Source of the DNA: Robiginitomaculum sp.
GTDB lineage: Bacteria; Pseudomonadota; Alphaproteobacteria; Caulobacterales; Maricaulaceae
Reading direction: 5' to 3'
Length of the DNA stretch: 47,134 bases
Assembly (NCBI GenBank): GCA_021776595.1
Contig: JAJFFP010000059.1
Location: forward strand, 1-47,134
Positions 15,895 through 26,052 of the stretch are shown piece after piece; position 1 is the stretch's first letter; every line of letters starts with the position of its first letter. The notes below the pieces were generated by a model. It was not told the origin of the DNA. It was given only the letters and a program-made list of their open reading frames with translations, and did not search any database. The position numbers were made by a program, and so were the translations under genes.

Positions 15895-18114
15895 TTATTT
15901 CACCCAGTTTGGCTTGGGATTGGCCAATTGTGCTTCAATGGCTGCGCGCTGCATGGCGATATTTTCCGCCATACGTTTTTCGCGGGCCTTGAATGCTGGT
16001 GTATCACGCAGTGTGTCAAAAGCCGGGTTTATGAAAAACAGCGCATCAGCCAATCCCATATCCAGATACCGGTCAATCCACGCATAAGCCTTTTTGGGAT
16101 GTTGCTTGGCCATCTGTAATATGGCCCCGACTTGCAGGTCTTGCGACAGCGTTACCCCGGATGGATCATCACTGCCCAGATATGCATCCACTTTGTTGAT
16201 GAAAACGTGCGCATCCGCATCGTTTTTATAGCGAAGCAGAAAGGCGACATTTGCCACCGAATATGCACCGCTGTTAATACTGGTAGAGGTGATCTCTTGC
16301 GACAGCCAGAATTTTCTGACGGCAGGAACGCTGAATCCCTGATAAAGCGTCTTAAACTCACGCATCATATACAAGAACACGCCCAGATTAGGGTCGTCTG
16401 GCTTGCCCTGATATAGCGCCTGTATTTTTTGATATTCCCCACGCAGCAAATAAATGAATGATTGGCTGAAATCGGTTTTGGCAAATTTCTCCGCTGTTTC
16501 CAGCATGCCAAGCTGGATATAAATAGCAGCCAGACTTTCCCGATTTTGACCGCTTTCAGCGTTCAGGGCTTGCGCATCCTTGAAAAGGCTATGCGCCCCG
16601 GCTAAACCCCCCTCCGTCAGCAGCAGATTACCAAGCCCTAATGCACCAAAAGGACTGTCCGGGTTCCAGCGCAGGTTGACCTCATAGGTTTTCCTGGCCC
16701 CGGCGCGGTCCCCAAGGGCGATTTGCGCATCACCAATATTGATCAAGATAACGGCGGAAAGCGGGTCCAACGCACGGGCTTGTTGCAACACCTTTAGCCC
16801 CTCGTTTAGTCGTCCAGACGAAATCAGTGCGCTGCCCTTTCTGAAATAGGCATCGGCATAGTTCGGATTGGCGGCGATGGCTTGATCAGCAAAGGCAATG
16901 GCCTCGTCATATTTTTCTTCGATATTGGCCAGCAATGAAGCGGAGGTAAGCGCCTCAGCAGAATTGGGAGCCAGTTCCAGCGCTTTCTTGACATTGGGTT
17001 TGGCCAGATCAAGTAATGCTTTTTTATCCATGCCCGTATACCAGGTCATCAACATATAGGTATCGGCCAACCCGGAATAGGCCGGAGCAAATTCCGGGTC
17101 CAGTGCGATCACCTGCTGGTAATTTTTTAAGGCTGCGCGCAAACTTTCCGGCAAGCGTTTGCTCATTTGCTGCCGCGCCCTTAAATAAAGCTCATAGGCT
17201 TCCAGTGACCCGGTGCGCGCCGTTGCTTTGCTTGCATCTATAGATAAACGCCCCTTGATTTTATCAACAATGGCGGCGGCAATCTCGTCCTGAATGGCGA
17301 ATATGTTTTCTGCGGTCAAAGGCCGGTCCCAGGTTTGTGACCACATATGCTCGTCAGATTTGGTGTTGATGAGTTGTGCGGTGATGCGCAGGGTGCTGCC
17401 AGCTTTGCGGATACTGCCCTCCAGAACATGGTCAACATTTAGCGCCTTGGCAATTTCACCAATACCGATATCACGCCCCTTAAAAGCAAAGGCCGAAGTG
17501 CGTGAGGCCACCCGCAAACCTTTGATGCGTGCCAATACATTGAGCAATTCCTCGGATATACCATTGGCGAAATATTCCTGATCCTTGCCTGAGGAAAAAT
17601 CTGCAAACGGCAATACGGCGATGGAGGGACCGGCGCTTGTTAGCGTAATTCCATCCTTCGAGACAATCGCCGCCGCCGACACTTCTGATCCTTCGACAAG
17701 CTCAGGATGAGGTGACGCTATACCTGAAGCTCCACCAACCTCATCCTGAGCTTGTCGAAGGATGGGCGCAGGTCGCAAGCCCAGCCAGACCACCAAAGCA
17801 CCCACCAGCACCAGCCCGATAACAATCACAACATCCAGTGTTCGTCCGGTCTTGGCGGTAACACTCTCGCCCTCTGCTACCGTTTCAGTGCGTTTGACGC
17901 CCTCTGGCGTCATCTCAAACGCCCAGGCCAAAAGCATGGCAACTGGAAAACCGATAAGCAAAAAACTGACCACGATTGTATCAAACCATGGCGGCAAACC
18001 AAGAGCACTTTCCAATACGCCTGCCAATTGCATCAGTATCCAGCCAACCACAGCATAGACACCGGCAACGCGGAAAATATTGCGGCGACGCAATTCAGTG
18101 AGCAATTTGTTCAT
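15895..18114 (-). CDS. Membrane-anchored TolB-like/TPR protein
   Basis: The 739-residue protein starts with ELRRRNIFRVAGVYAVVGW, the N-terminus common to a large proteobacterial group often labelled adenylate cyclase-like. Hydrophobic segments lie at about 15-35, 45-65 and 94-113, with AWAFEMTPEGVKR after the second. A TolB/FlgO-like domain follows (about 150-265: SIAVLPFADFSSGKDQEYF, VLEGSIRK). The remainder, to about 700, is TPR repeats. No cyclase or DNA-binding domain is present, so signalling enzyme activity is unlikely and a scaffolding role is more plausible. Residues about 118-142, right after the third hydrophobic segment, are encoded by a perfect palindromic repeat. No close operon partner is visible. 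Confidence 0.85.
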   Translation of the reverse strand: MNKLLTELRRRNIFRVAGVYAVVGWILMQLAGVLESALGLPPWFDTIVVSFLLIGFPVAMLLAWAFEMTPEGVKRTETVAEGESVTAKTGRTLDVVIVIGLVLVGALVVWLGLRPAPILRQAQDEVGGASGIASPHPELVEGSEVSAAAIVSKDGITLTSAGPSIAVLPFADFSSGKDQEYFANGISEELLNVLARIKGLRVASRTSAFAFKGRDIGIGEIAKALNVDHVLEGSIRKAGSTLRITAQLINTKSDEHMWSQTWDRPLTAENIFAIQDEIAAAIVDKIKGRLSIDASKATARTGSLEAYELYLRARQQMSKRLPESLRAALKNYQQVIALDPEFAPAYSGLADTYMLMTWYTGMDKKALLDLAKPNVKKALELAPNSAEALTSASLLANIEEKYDEAIAFADQAIAANPNYADAYFRKGSALISSGRLNEGLKVLQQARALDPLSAVILINIGDAQIALGDRAGARKTYEVNLRWNPDSPFGALGLGNLLLTEGGLAGAHSLFKDAQALNAESGQNRESLAAIYIQLGMLETAEKFAKTDFSQSFIYLLRGEYQKIQALYQGKPDDPNLGVFLYMMREFKTLYQGFSVPAVRKFWLSQEITSTSINSGAYSVANVAFLLRYKNDADAHVFINKVDAYLGSDDPSGVTLSQDLQVGAILQMAKQHPKKAYAWIDRYLDMGLADALFFINPAFDTLRDTPAFKAREKRMAENIAMQRAAIEAQLANPKPNWVK
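17688..17763. repeat. In-frame palindromic repeat, family A copy 3, perfect (inside the TolB/TPR gene)
   Basis: Arms at 17688-17713 and 17738-17763 are exact 26-base inverted copies, separated by 24 bases. The left arm begins ATCCTTCGACAAGCTCAGGA. The gene reads through in frame, giving ILRQAQDEV and HPELVEG. The lack of any mismatch suggests a recent insertion or continued homogenisation. Confidence 0.95.
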
Positions 18115-18193
18115 TCACATATATTCCAGCCAAGTGCATATCCGCACGTCTCTAACTACCGCATTACCTGCTCAACAGGCAAGGGTATCCAGA

Positions 18194-18532
18194 TTATGAG
18201 CAAGGCACGAGAGGTGAAAGGCGTGAATCTCTTTTTGTATCTGTGTTATAGGTCAGAACAATATCCTGCGGATCCGCAAGAAAAAGCACGGCATGGGCGC
18301 GTTCTTCCAAATAATCCAGGTCAAGATTGTTATCACTTAGCATTTCAATGCGCTTCTCATACCCCGCGCGACAGGATTGTAATTTTGATATTTGAAGCTC
18401 AAGTGCTGTTTCTTGTTGTTTATAGATCAACAGATTGCGCATGCCCTGCTCACCGGTAAAACCGTGATAGGCGAAATAAAGAATTGCCCAGACAAATCCG
18501 GCCACCGGCAAATACTGTTTGAATCGCGACAT
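18194..18532 (-). CDS. ftsB: FtsB/DivIC-type septum formation initiator
   Basis: The 112-residue protein has one N-terminal transmembrane segment (about 7-24), then FTGEQGMRNLL, then a coiled coil (about 35-70), and the C-terminal RIEMLSDNNLDLDYLEERA with LADPQDIVL. That is the alphaproteobacterial FtsB-like layout. FtsB bridges FtsL and FtsQ in the divisome. The ATG at 18532 gives MSRFKQYLP; a TTG two codons earlier is less likely. In relatives ftsB usually lies between eno and pdhA; here the order is kept but other genes are inserted on both sides. Confidence 0.82.
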   Translation of the reverse strand: MSRFKQYLPVAGFVWAILYFAYHGFTGEQGMRNLLIYKQQETALELQISKLQSCRAGYEKRIEMLSDNNLDLDYLEERAHAVLFLADPQDIVLTYNTDTKRDSRLSPLVPCS

Positions 18533-18636
18533 ATCCAACCATTCACCGCCACGCGTTCTGCATATCCGGCTTTTTTTTGCGCCATTTTTCTGCGCCTGTA
18601 ACAGTTAGAATCAAAATGTTAAAAAAGCGATTACCA

Positions 18637-18653
18637 TGACGTAAGAAACGTCA
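18637..18653. promoter_or_regulatory. Inverted repeat TGACGT-N5-ACGTCA in an AT-rich gap
   Basis: Perfect six-base arms flank AAGAA in the 290-bp gap between divergently read ftsB (start 18532) and the lipoprotein gene (start 18824). The position suits an operator. The rest of the gap, about 18660-18810, is markedly AT-rich and has no gene; I could not fix a convincing promoter. Confidence 0.35.
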
Positions 18654-18823
18654 CTGGGGGAATTTACTTTATTATCAGCATTGGCTTAGTAAAAATATTT
18701 AATTTTGTAGAATTACCCGTTTGTGGTATTTTGTGATTGAGAATGCGTATTGTATTTTTCTCTGCTTTGCAAACACAATGCACCACCCAATAACAATGTG
18801 CATTTTTGATCGGGGAATTATTC

Positions 18824-20335
18824 ATGTTCAGGACCATTAGAACCCTTACAATAACCCTCTTTGCTGCAGTTTCACTATCCTCTTGTTCAGAGATTGTTGG
18901 CGAGTTGATTTTAGGCACACCCTTAGGTGGACTTGCGGCGCCGTTTCTGGCTCCTCTGGTTTATCTGGTGCTGTTCACCAGTTATGCCCCAGGCGCAGAT
19001 ACCGGCTATAGCTTGCGCACTGAAATGACATTCGGGCAACGTGAAATATATTCAGCGGACATCACCATTCCTGATGGCTATACTTTTAACGGCTTTGATA
19101 AATACGGCGTAGGCGCCCGTATTGGCGCATACGGATTTGATTTTGCCGGTGATGATTCAATAGAGCGCTATCTGCCGATTTATGGGCTTAGCCACTCGCT
19201 ATCATATGTAGATAGCAATCTAAACAATACGTATGAGCAGGATATAGAGCCCAAAATTGAATATATTATGAGCCCCGGAAGCACCATCTGGATGCGGATC
19301 ACAGCACCCTATGGAGGCGATGCCAACCAGACCACGGCTACAGCACAATTTAGTTCTAAAATCGCGGCTGGATTTCGCACAGGTATCCTTACCAACCCGG
19401 TGATGACCGGCACTCATGTCGTATCGGGTGTCATCACCTCGATTGATCCCGATAACGATAATGAGGACGATAACACTGGCGGTGCGCCCATTGTTTTGAA
19501 TGCCATGACCAATGTGGCCATCAGAAATGATACCGTTTTTTCTTCTGTTTTACCACTTACCCGCAACCTCGATTTTGGAACCACCAGCACACATTTTGCA
19601 TCCATTTTTAATAATGGCTCTACGACCGCCATGAATTGCGGCATATCACTATCCCTGCCACTTCCGGCCCACTTGTCCTATACCCCAACAGACCCGGCCA
19701 CCAATCTTCCTAACGGTCCGGCGGACACGCCAGTGAATATTCCCCCCGGCATGTCTCAGTCGTTTGTCATTGGCCTAACCGCACAAAAAGAATTTTTGGG
19801 TGCCAACCAACGCCCCTTCCCCGATGGCGAGGTCGAATTTCTCTACCAGTGCGATAATCTGGTAACGGCCAGCACCTTTCCCGGCATCAACACCCTTGGA
19901 CTTTCCTATGCCAACACCGCCCAAACGGACATCATTCCGATCATTGCCGAACCCAGCGGGACGGGCATCTTTACAATTGACCCCAATTCGCGCACGGCTG
20001 CCTTTGCCGCAGCGGCTGTAAACATTGGTGCCGCAGGCCCGCAAATCATCGTAAAACCACGCCAATCCATGCCATATGACATGCTGAACCTGTCTATTTG
20101 TGATACCACCGGCCAGGCGGGCGGGGCCTGCATTGATCCGCCTACCGCCATGGTAACAACTGCCTTTGGGGCCAATGAAACCCGCACTTTTACGGTTTTT
20201 GCCTTGGCAGGGGAAATGCAGACGCCCATTATGCTTGATGCTTTGAAAAGCCGCATTTTTCTTGACTTTAATGATGACCAAGACAAACTTCGTGGCTCAT
20301 CCTCGGTTGCCTTGAAATATGAGCCTGCTTTTTAG
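18824..20335 (+). CDS. Large lipoprotein of unknown function
   Basis: The 503-residue protein has a lipoprotein signal (MFRTIRTLTITLFAAVSLSS followed by the lipobox Cys, about residue 21). Translation from 18824 is supported by GGGGA seven bases upstream; a TTG six codons earlier is out-competed. The mature part is rich in Thr, Asn, Pro and Gly and looks all-beta. A central segment with SIFNNGSTTAMNCGISLSLP and a following INIP-like PPGMSQSFVIGLTA resembles immunoglobulin-like beta-sandwich repeats, seen perhaps twice (also ending FGANETRTFTVFALAGEM). Paired cysteines lie in these segments. It is likely surface or periplasm-facing; no enzyme motif is visible. A good terminator follows. Confidence 0.78.
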   Translation: MFRTIRTLTITLFAAVSLSSCSEIVGELILGTPLGGLAAPFLAPLVYLVLFTSYAPGADTGYSLRTEMTFGQREIYSADITIPDGYTFNGFDKYGVGARIGAYGFDFAGDDSIERYLPIYGLSHSLSYVDSNLNNTYEQDIEPKIEYIMSPGSTIWMRITAPYGGDANQTTATAQFSSKIAAGFRTGILTNPVMTGTHVVSGVITSIDPDNDNEDDNTGGAPIVLNAMTNVAIRNDTVFSSVLPLTRNLDFGTTSTHFASIFNNGSTTAMNCGISLSLPLPAHLSYTPTDPATNLPNGPADTPVNIPPGMSQSFVIGLTAQKEFLGANQRPFPDGEVEFLYQCDNLVTASTFPGINTLGLSYANTAQTDIIPIIAEPSGTGIFTIDPNSRTAAFAAAAVNIGAAGPQIIVKPRQSMPYDMLNLSICDTTGQAGGACIDPPTAMVTTAFGANETRTFTVFALAGEMQTPIMLDALKSRIFLDFNDDQDKLRGSSSVALKYEPAF

Positions 20336-20363
20336 GAGCCTAAATTTTACCCTAAAAGCATTA

Positions 20364-20391
20364 AAAAAGCCCGGATTACTCCGGGCTTTTT
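20364..20391. terminator. Bidirectional rho-independent terminator
   Basis: AAAAAGCCCGG (20364-20374) pairs with CCGGGCTTTTT (20381-20391) around a six-base loop. The U-run on each strand makes it work both ways. It lies between the convergent lipoprotein gene and DUF2147 gene. Confidence 0.92.
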
Positions 20392-20411
20392 ATATTCTTT
20401 ATGGCTGTTGT

Positions 20412-20816
20412 TTAATTGGCCGGTGCCCGTGACCAGGTTTCGGATTTGCACATAATGCCCATCATGCAACCGGACATTTTTACAGTATTGTCATCCAGAA
20501 CCTTAACATGTCCTGCATAATTACCACCGCCTTTAGGGTCATACATTTTCCCTTTCCAGCGATTTTCATCAACCTTTTCCAGGTCAAACAGCATGTTCAC
20601 GCCAACCACCGGACCGCCGGTCTTTTTGTCCACACCTTCGCCTGATTTGACTTTGCCGCACAGCTTGTCACCGCACATATAAAAATTGACGACCCAGCCT
20701 TCTGATGTGCGCAACCAGTCGCCCAATGCCTTGTCTGCCATATCCGCCGATGCAGAACCGGCACTAAGGGCCGAAAGCGCAAACACCCCGGCCAGCATGA
20801 TTGATTTCAGTTTCAT
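20412..20816 (-). CDS. DUF2147 exported protein
   Basis: The 134-residue product has a signal peptide (MKLKSIMLAGVFALSALSAG then SASA). The mature domain matches the DUF2147 pattern: a GDWLRTSEGWVVNFYMCGDK opening, KMYDPKGGGNYAGHVKVLDD in the middle, and a Cys-containing end with MCKSETWSR. Four cysteines could make two disulfides. The family is a small beta-barrel-like periplasmic domain of unknown function, perhaps ligand-binding. GGGGAGGAC precedes the start. It follows eno on the same strand with a gap of 110 bases. Confidence 0.85.
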   Translation of the reverse strand: MKLKSIMLAGVFALSALSAGSASADMADKALGDWLRTSEGWVVNFYMCGDKLCGKVKSGEGVDKKTGGPVVGVNMLFDLEKVDENRWKGKMYDPKGGGNYAGHVKVLDDNTVKMSGCMMGIMCKSETWSRAPAN

Positions 20817-20926
20817 ATTATGTCCTCCCCGACATGATGATATTTACGCACCCGATATTACGGGCGCGGTGTATTCATAGCACCTAATATTAGAAAAACA
20901 AAATATGGTTAGGGGAAACCGGTAAT

Positions 20927-22240
<1,314 letters not shown>

Positions 22241-22347
22241 TTATTCACATTGCGCAAGTGAAAACATGAATATGAGAACACTCGCATTCCCTATGTGGTA
22301 ATAATTTGCTACACTAGGTGCAGGACAGAGATGTGGAGGCACAGCTA

Positions 22348-23280
22348 ATGCGCAAGAAGAACATTCTGCTTACCGGAACCATTGCAGTGACTTTAGCGAT
22401 GGCAGCTACAACACTGCCTGCAATGGCATCAGGCGGTGGGGGCGGCGGTTCCAGCACTCCATCTTCCTCAAGCGCGGCACCGCAAAGGAGTTTTGACCCG
22501 GCCCAGGAATACCGCACCGGCATTGCCGCCATGCAGGCGCAAAAATATCGTAACGCAGAACGAGCGTTTGCCAATGTGCTCTCGATAGCCCCGAAAGATG
22601 CCAACACAAATTACCTCATGGGTATGGCCAAGAAAGGCCGGGGTAAGACAAAATCTTCAAGGCGTTTCTTTGAAAAGGCCATTAAATACAAGCCGGGTTT
22701 CATCAACGCCCATAAGGAACTCGGTCGCGCTTATGCCCTTACCGGAAAAGCCGATAAAGCCCAAAAAGAACTAAACTGGTTCGATATGAAACTAGGTGCG
22801 TGTGCACAATCCTGTGCAGACGTGCAAGCGCTACAACGTGGCCAGCGTTTAATTTCCAAAGCCATAGCCGGCGAGGATGATCAAGAGACAGATAGTGGCG
22901 CACTGATACTGGCTCCACAACAGGGCGACACAGCCTATCTGAAAGCCATTCGCCTGATCAATGAAAAGCGTTATGAAGAAGCGCTGCTGGATCTGGAAGA
23001 AGCGGCCCTATTGATCGGCCCTCACCCTGACATTCTAAATTATCAGGGCTATAGCAGTCGCAAACTTGGACGATACAATATTGCAAAACGCTATTATCTT
23101 GCCGCATTGAAGCTAAACCCCGAACATCGCGGTGCCAACGAATATCTGGGTGAATTATATATCGAAACGGGTGAAATCAAAAAAGCCAGAAGGCAATTGG
23201 CCAAATTAGGCAGGATCTGCACTTTTGCCTGCGCCGAAGAAGAAGAGTTGAAACATTGGCTGTTCGCCTCAACGGAATAA
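22348..23280 (+). CDS. Exported TPR protein with two CX3C motifs
   Basis: The 310-residue protein has a signal peptide (MRKKNILLTGTIAVTLAMAA then TTLPAMA), a Gly/Ser linker, and two TPR blocks, about 50-150 and 195-290. Each block ends with a CX3C motif in a similar setting: LGACAQSCADVQAL and RICTFACAEEEELK. The start at 22348 is chosen because GGAGG lies nine bases upstream and the signal peptide begins there; earlier in-frame codons lack this. TPRs mediate protein contacts; the CX3C pair could bind copper or form disulfides, as in Sco-type proteins, but that is inference. It overlaps the start of the cytochrome-like gene by 25 bases, so the two are probably translated together. Confidence 0.85.
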   Translation: MRKKNILLTGTIAVTLAMAATTLPAMASGGGGGGSSTPSSSSAAPQRSFDPAQEYRTGIAAMQAQKYRNAERAFANVLSIAPKDANTNYLMGMAKKGRGKTKSSRRFFEKAIKYKPGFINAHKELGRAYALTGKADKAQKELNWFDMKLGACAQSCADVQALQRGQRLISKAIAGEDDQETDSGALILAPQQGDTAYLKAIRLINEKRYEEALLDLEEAALLIGPHPDILNYQGYSSRKLGRYNIAKRYYLAALKLNPEHRGANEYLGELYIETGEIKKARRQLAKLGRICTFACAEEEELKHWLFASTE

Positions 23281-24244
23281 ACCTCTGGGCTATTCCGGCT
23301 TTCTTATCACTATGTATGAGTGCCTGCACTCCCGGCGGACACCAACAGGTCCATCCGCAAGAAGTAATGCCCCTGCGCGCACTGCAATGGGTTATATCCG
23401 ATCAGAATACGGCCAGAATAATCAGCGAAGCCCCCGTTGAATGCCTTAAACTTCCAGAAGAGCCAAACAAACGCGCTTTAATCAATATCGGGCGAACGGC
23501 TTTTAACAGCCCGTTATTATTGGGTGGGCGTGCAGCAAAGACCGGACTGACATGCCAGACCTGCCACACCAACGGTCATGCCAACCCGCACTTTTTTCTA
23601 ACCGGCTTATCAGATCTGCCAGGTCGTGCCGATGTGACCAGCTCCATTTTTCCAAAAGCCGTGAAGACGGGGTATTTAACCCCAAACCTATCCCATCACT
23701 TTCAGACAGAAATGCGCACACCGTTTCACGCGATCAAACGACACAGGAATTACCTGTATTTTTGCACAGCCTGATTGAACAGGAATTTGCAGGGTTTGAA
23801 CCTCAGCCGCTTATTTTTGAAAGTGTATTGGCATACCTTGGTGCACTGGATGATACGGCATGTGTTGATGGAATTGCCATTTCTAAACAGGGCCTGGAGC
23901 CAGCGTTAAAGCAACTGGACCTCGCACTCAACGGCGCGCAATACGCCATTGAGCATAAAAATGATCCAAAAAGCGCACAGTTTTTACTGACCTCTGCCCA
24001 AGTGCAAATCGGTGAGATCGCAACGCGCTATAATATGCCACAGCATAAGGCTTTGCAAGTCGATCTGGGTAAAGCCAGCGCAGCATTACGCAAGCGCAAA
24101 CTAAATCTCCAAAAGGGAAAAACAGTCGATCAAATACAAGTATGGCGCAAGAACTGGCAACGCACAGAAAAAGAATTGCGTATTGAAGAGGCAAATTCGC
24201 TATATCAATACGACCGGTTGCAGGAATATCTGCAATCCGATTAA
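23256..24244 (+). pseudogene. c-type cytochrome lipoprotein gene with a frameshift
   Basis: The first frame (from TTG 23256) encodes a lipoprotein signal ending in the lipobox LCMSAC, then GRTAFNSPLLLGGRAA and a heme c motif TCQTCHTNGHANPHFF. After TSSIF the frame loses sense. The -1 frame from about 23651 continues naturally with SKSREDGVFNPKPIPSLSD, then an electron-transfer-like domain and a charged helical C-terminus, stopping at 24244. A run of five T at 23647-23651 is the probable site: one more T restores the frame. Only one CXXCH is seen, unlike diheme peroxidases. Causes may be a real mutation, sequencing error, or -1 slippage on TTT. No canonical slippery heptamer is present. Confidence 0.8.
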
Positions 24245-24253
24245 GACCTGACT

Positions 24254-24433
24254 TTAGTCTTTCGGCTCAAGTATCTGTTTGCCGCGATACATGCCGGTTT
24301 TCAGGTCAATGTGGTGCGGGCGGCGCAGTTCGCCTGAATCTGCATCTTCAATATAAGTAGCAGCGGCCAGACGGTCGTGACTACGGCGCATGCCGCGGCG
24401 GGATTTGGTAATTTTACTTTTGGGGACAGCCAT
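24254..24433 (-). CDS. rpmF: 50S ribosomal protein L32
   Basis: The 59-residue protein has the L32 N-terminus [20 protein letters not shown] and the bacterial L32 [15 protein letters not shown] ending. It belongs to the large ribosomal subunit. The ATG at 24433 is required by the family start; the frame runs on to 24532 but those residues do not belong. It lacks the zinc-binding cysteines of the C-plus form. Its stop is nine bases from the convergent cytochrome pseudogene. Confidence 0.97.
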   Translation of the reverse strand: MAVPKSKITKSRRGMRRSHDRLAAATYIEDADSGELRRPHHIDLKTGMYRGKQILEPKD

Positions 24434-24751
24434 AGGACCTATCCTTATCTTGAATGAGAATCTCGTGGGCGCAATATATCCGCCAAGCGCGCGGACATAG
24501 CGCATGAAGTGACATTCCACAAGCGTTTTCATCCGGCTTTTGCAGCCCGCCTCCTCTGGGGGTGCAATTTACTGTAAAATATGTTATGGTTTCTCACGGT
24601 CGTCCACTCTGACGCACAATCGCAAACGATTCAAGGGACCCAGGATTGTCGCGGCTCAGAAAGAGACGGCCGTTCTTTTGCGTTTTCTTTTGTAGATTGC
24701 CAAAGACATGGTTAGGTATTGCGACAGATTCGCACACCGGAGCATTTCACC
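24434..24751. other. 318-base intergenic stretch between divergent rpmF and the DUF819 gene
   Basis: I find no protein-coding gene or tRNA. It should contain the promoters of both neighbours. A palindromic ACGGCCGT followed by T-rich sequence (about 24667-24690), and CGGTCGTCC near 24598 that partly pairs with it, hint at a folded RNA but are too weak to call. Confidence 0.5.
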
Positions 24752-25879
24752 ATGTCCTTAATTCCTGCCGATAATGCCCTGGCCGTTATGGCGGCTCTCT
24801 TTGTTGTCGCCTCGTTAGGTTTTGCTGCGGAGCGGACAAAATGGGGCAGAACCCTGACCGGTGCGGTCTGGACCATATTGGGGGCCATCGCCCTTTCAAA
24901 CCTTAACATTATCCCCAAAGCCTCCCCGGCCTATGACTTTGTGTTTGGTTACATGGTTGCCATTCTGATCCCGTTGTTTTTGTTTCAGGCCAATCTGCGA
25001 CGTATTTTTATGGAAACCAGCCGCATGGCACTGGCCTTTATGGTGGCTAGTCTGGGCAGCGTTCTTGGCACCATCCTTGCGTTTTATCTGGTTGACCTTG
25101 GGCCGCAAAGCGCCGATCTGGCCGGTATTTTCACCGCCACCTATATTGGCGGTTCAGTGAATTATGCGGCCACCATTGAAACGCTGAACTATACCAATTC
25201 GTCGATGATTTCCGCCGCCACCGCTGTTGACAATCTCGCCAGTGCATTATTTCTGGCCATGCTGGCTGTGCTGCCTGCCTGGAATTTTGTCGCCAAACGA
25301 TTTGTAAAGATTGATCATACCCAGGCCCCCGTTAAAGAAGACATCTCGATCAAATCAGAAACCATTACCAGTGCTTCGATGGCCTGGGCACTGACGGTCT
25401 CATTGGTTATTGTTGCGGTTGGCACCATGACTGCCAATGCCCTTGGTATGCCCTCCATGAAATATCTGGTCATTACTGTGCTGACCATTATTCCGGCGAC
25501 TTTCGTTCCGGCATTGATGGACCGCCTGAAAGGTGCGTTTGAAATCGGCACGGTTCTCGCTTACGTCTTTTTCGGCGCGATCGCTGCCGGGGCGGATATT
25601 GGCCAGCTTATATCGGTTGCCCCCATGCTTCTCATATTCGTGCTCGTAGTGCTCAGCACACACAGTCTTGTCACTTTTGGCCTTGGCGCGTTCTTGAAGC
25701 TCTCATTACCGGAACTGATTATTGCCTCCAATGCGGCAGTTCTTGGTGCCACCACAGCCCCGGCGCTTGCGGCAGCGCAAGGCTGGCGCGATCTGGTGAC
25801 GCCGGGGGTTCTGGTTGGCGTGTTGGGCTATGCCATAGGTACTTTTCTAGGTGTGGGTGTTGCCCGCCTATTGGGATAA
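24752..25879 (+). CDS. DUF819 family integral membrane protein
   Basis: The 375-residue protein has about ten transmembrane helices and the family's conserved glycine-rich segments: IFTATYIGGSVNYAAT, SAATAVDNLASALFLAML, and the C-terminal ASNAAVLGATTAPALAAAQG with RDLVTPGVLVGVLGYAIGTF. DUF819 proteins look like secondary transporters of unknown substrate. The ATG at 24752 (MSLIPADN) has GGAG nine bases upstream; the frame opens earlier without a start of equal quality. It stands alone, followed by a separate transcription unit. Confidence 0.85.
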   Translation: MSLIPADNALAVMAALFVVASLGFAAERTKWGRTLTGAVWTILGAIALSNLNIIPKASPAYDFVFGYMVAILIPLFLFQANLRRIFMETSRMALAFMVASLGSVLGTILAFYLVDLGPQSADLAGIFTATYIGGSVNYAATIETLNYTNSSMISAATAVDNLASALFLAMLAVLPAWNFVAKRFVKIDHTQAPVKEDISIKSETITSASMAWALTVSLVIVAVGTMTANALGMPSMKYLVITVLTIIPATFVPALMDRLKGAFEIGTVLAYVFFGAIAAGADIGQLISVAPMLLIFVLVVLSTHSLVTFGLGAFLKLSLPELIIASNAAVLGATTAPALAAAQGWRDLVTPGVLVGVLGYAIGTFLGVGVARLLG

Positions 25880-25942
25880 TACAGGTTCAATTCCATAAAT
25901 TATCGCGCAAATTCATCTCGATGCAATTTCGCAAACTTATTG

Positions 25943-25970
25943 CTTGTCGATATGTGTATTATCGTATAAC
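25943..25970 (+). promoter_or_regulatory. Candidate promoter for the ABC transporter genes
   Basis: CTTGTC (25943-25948) and TATAAC (25965-25970) are 16 bases apart, close to the alphaproteobacterial CTTGAC/TATA pattern. The gap is AT-rich. The leader to the GTG start at 26053 would be about 75 bases. Not verified by a second signal. Confidence 0.35.
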
Positions 25971-26052
25971 AATATTTTTTTATCGAAACCCAAGTGGCTA
26001 TTGAGTCGGCGCACCAGCCCTCACCACATTATTTCAGCAGCGGGGTTGCAGC

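Noticed and set aside
24557-24720. Possible structured RNA upstream of the DUF819 gene
   Set aside because: Only short, partly palindromic pairing is visible and no known RNA family could be recognised.
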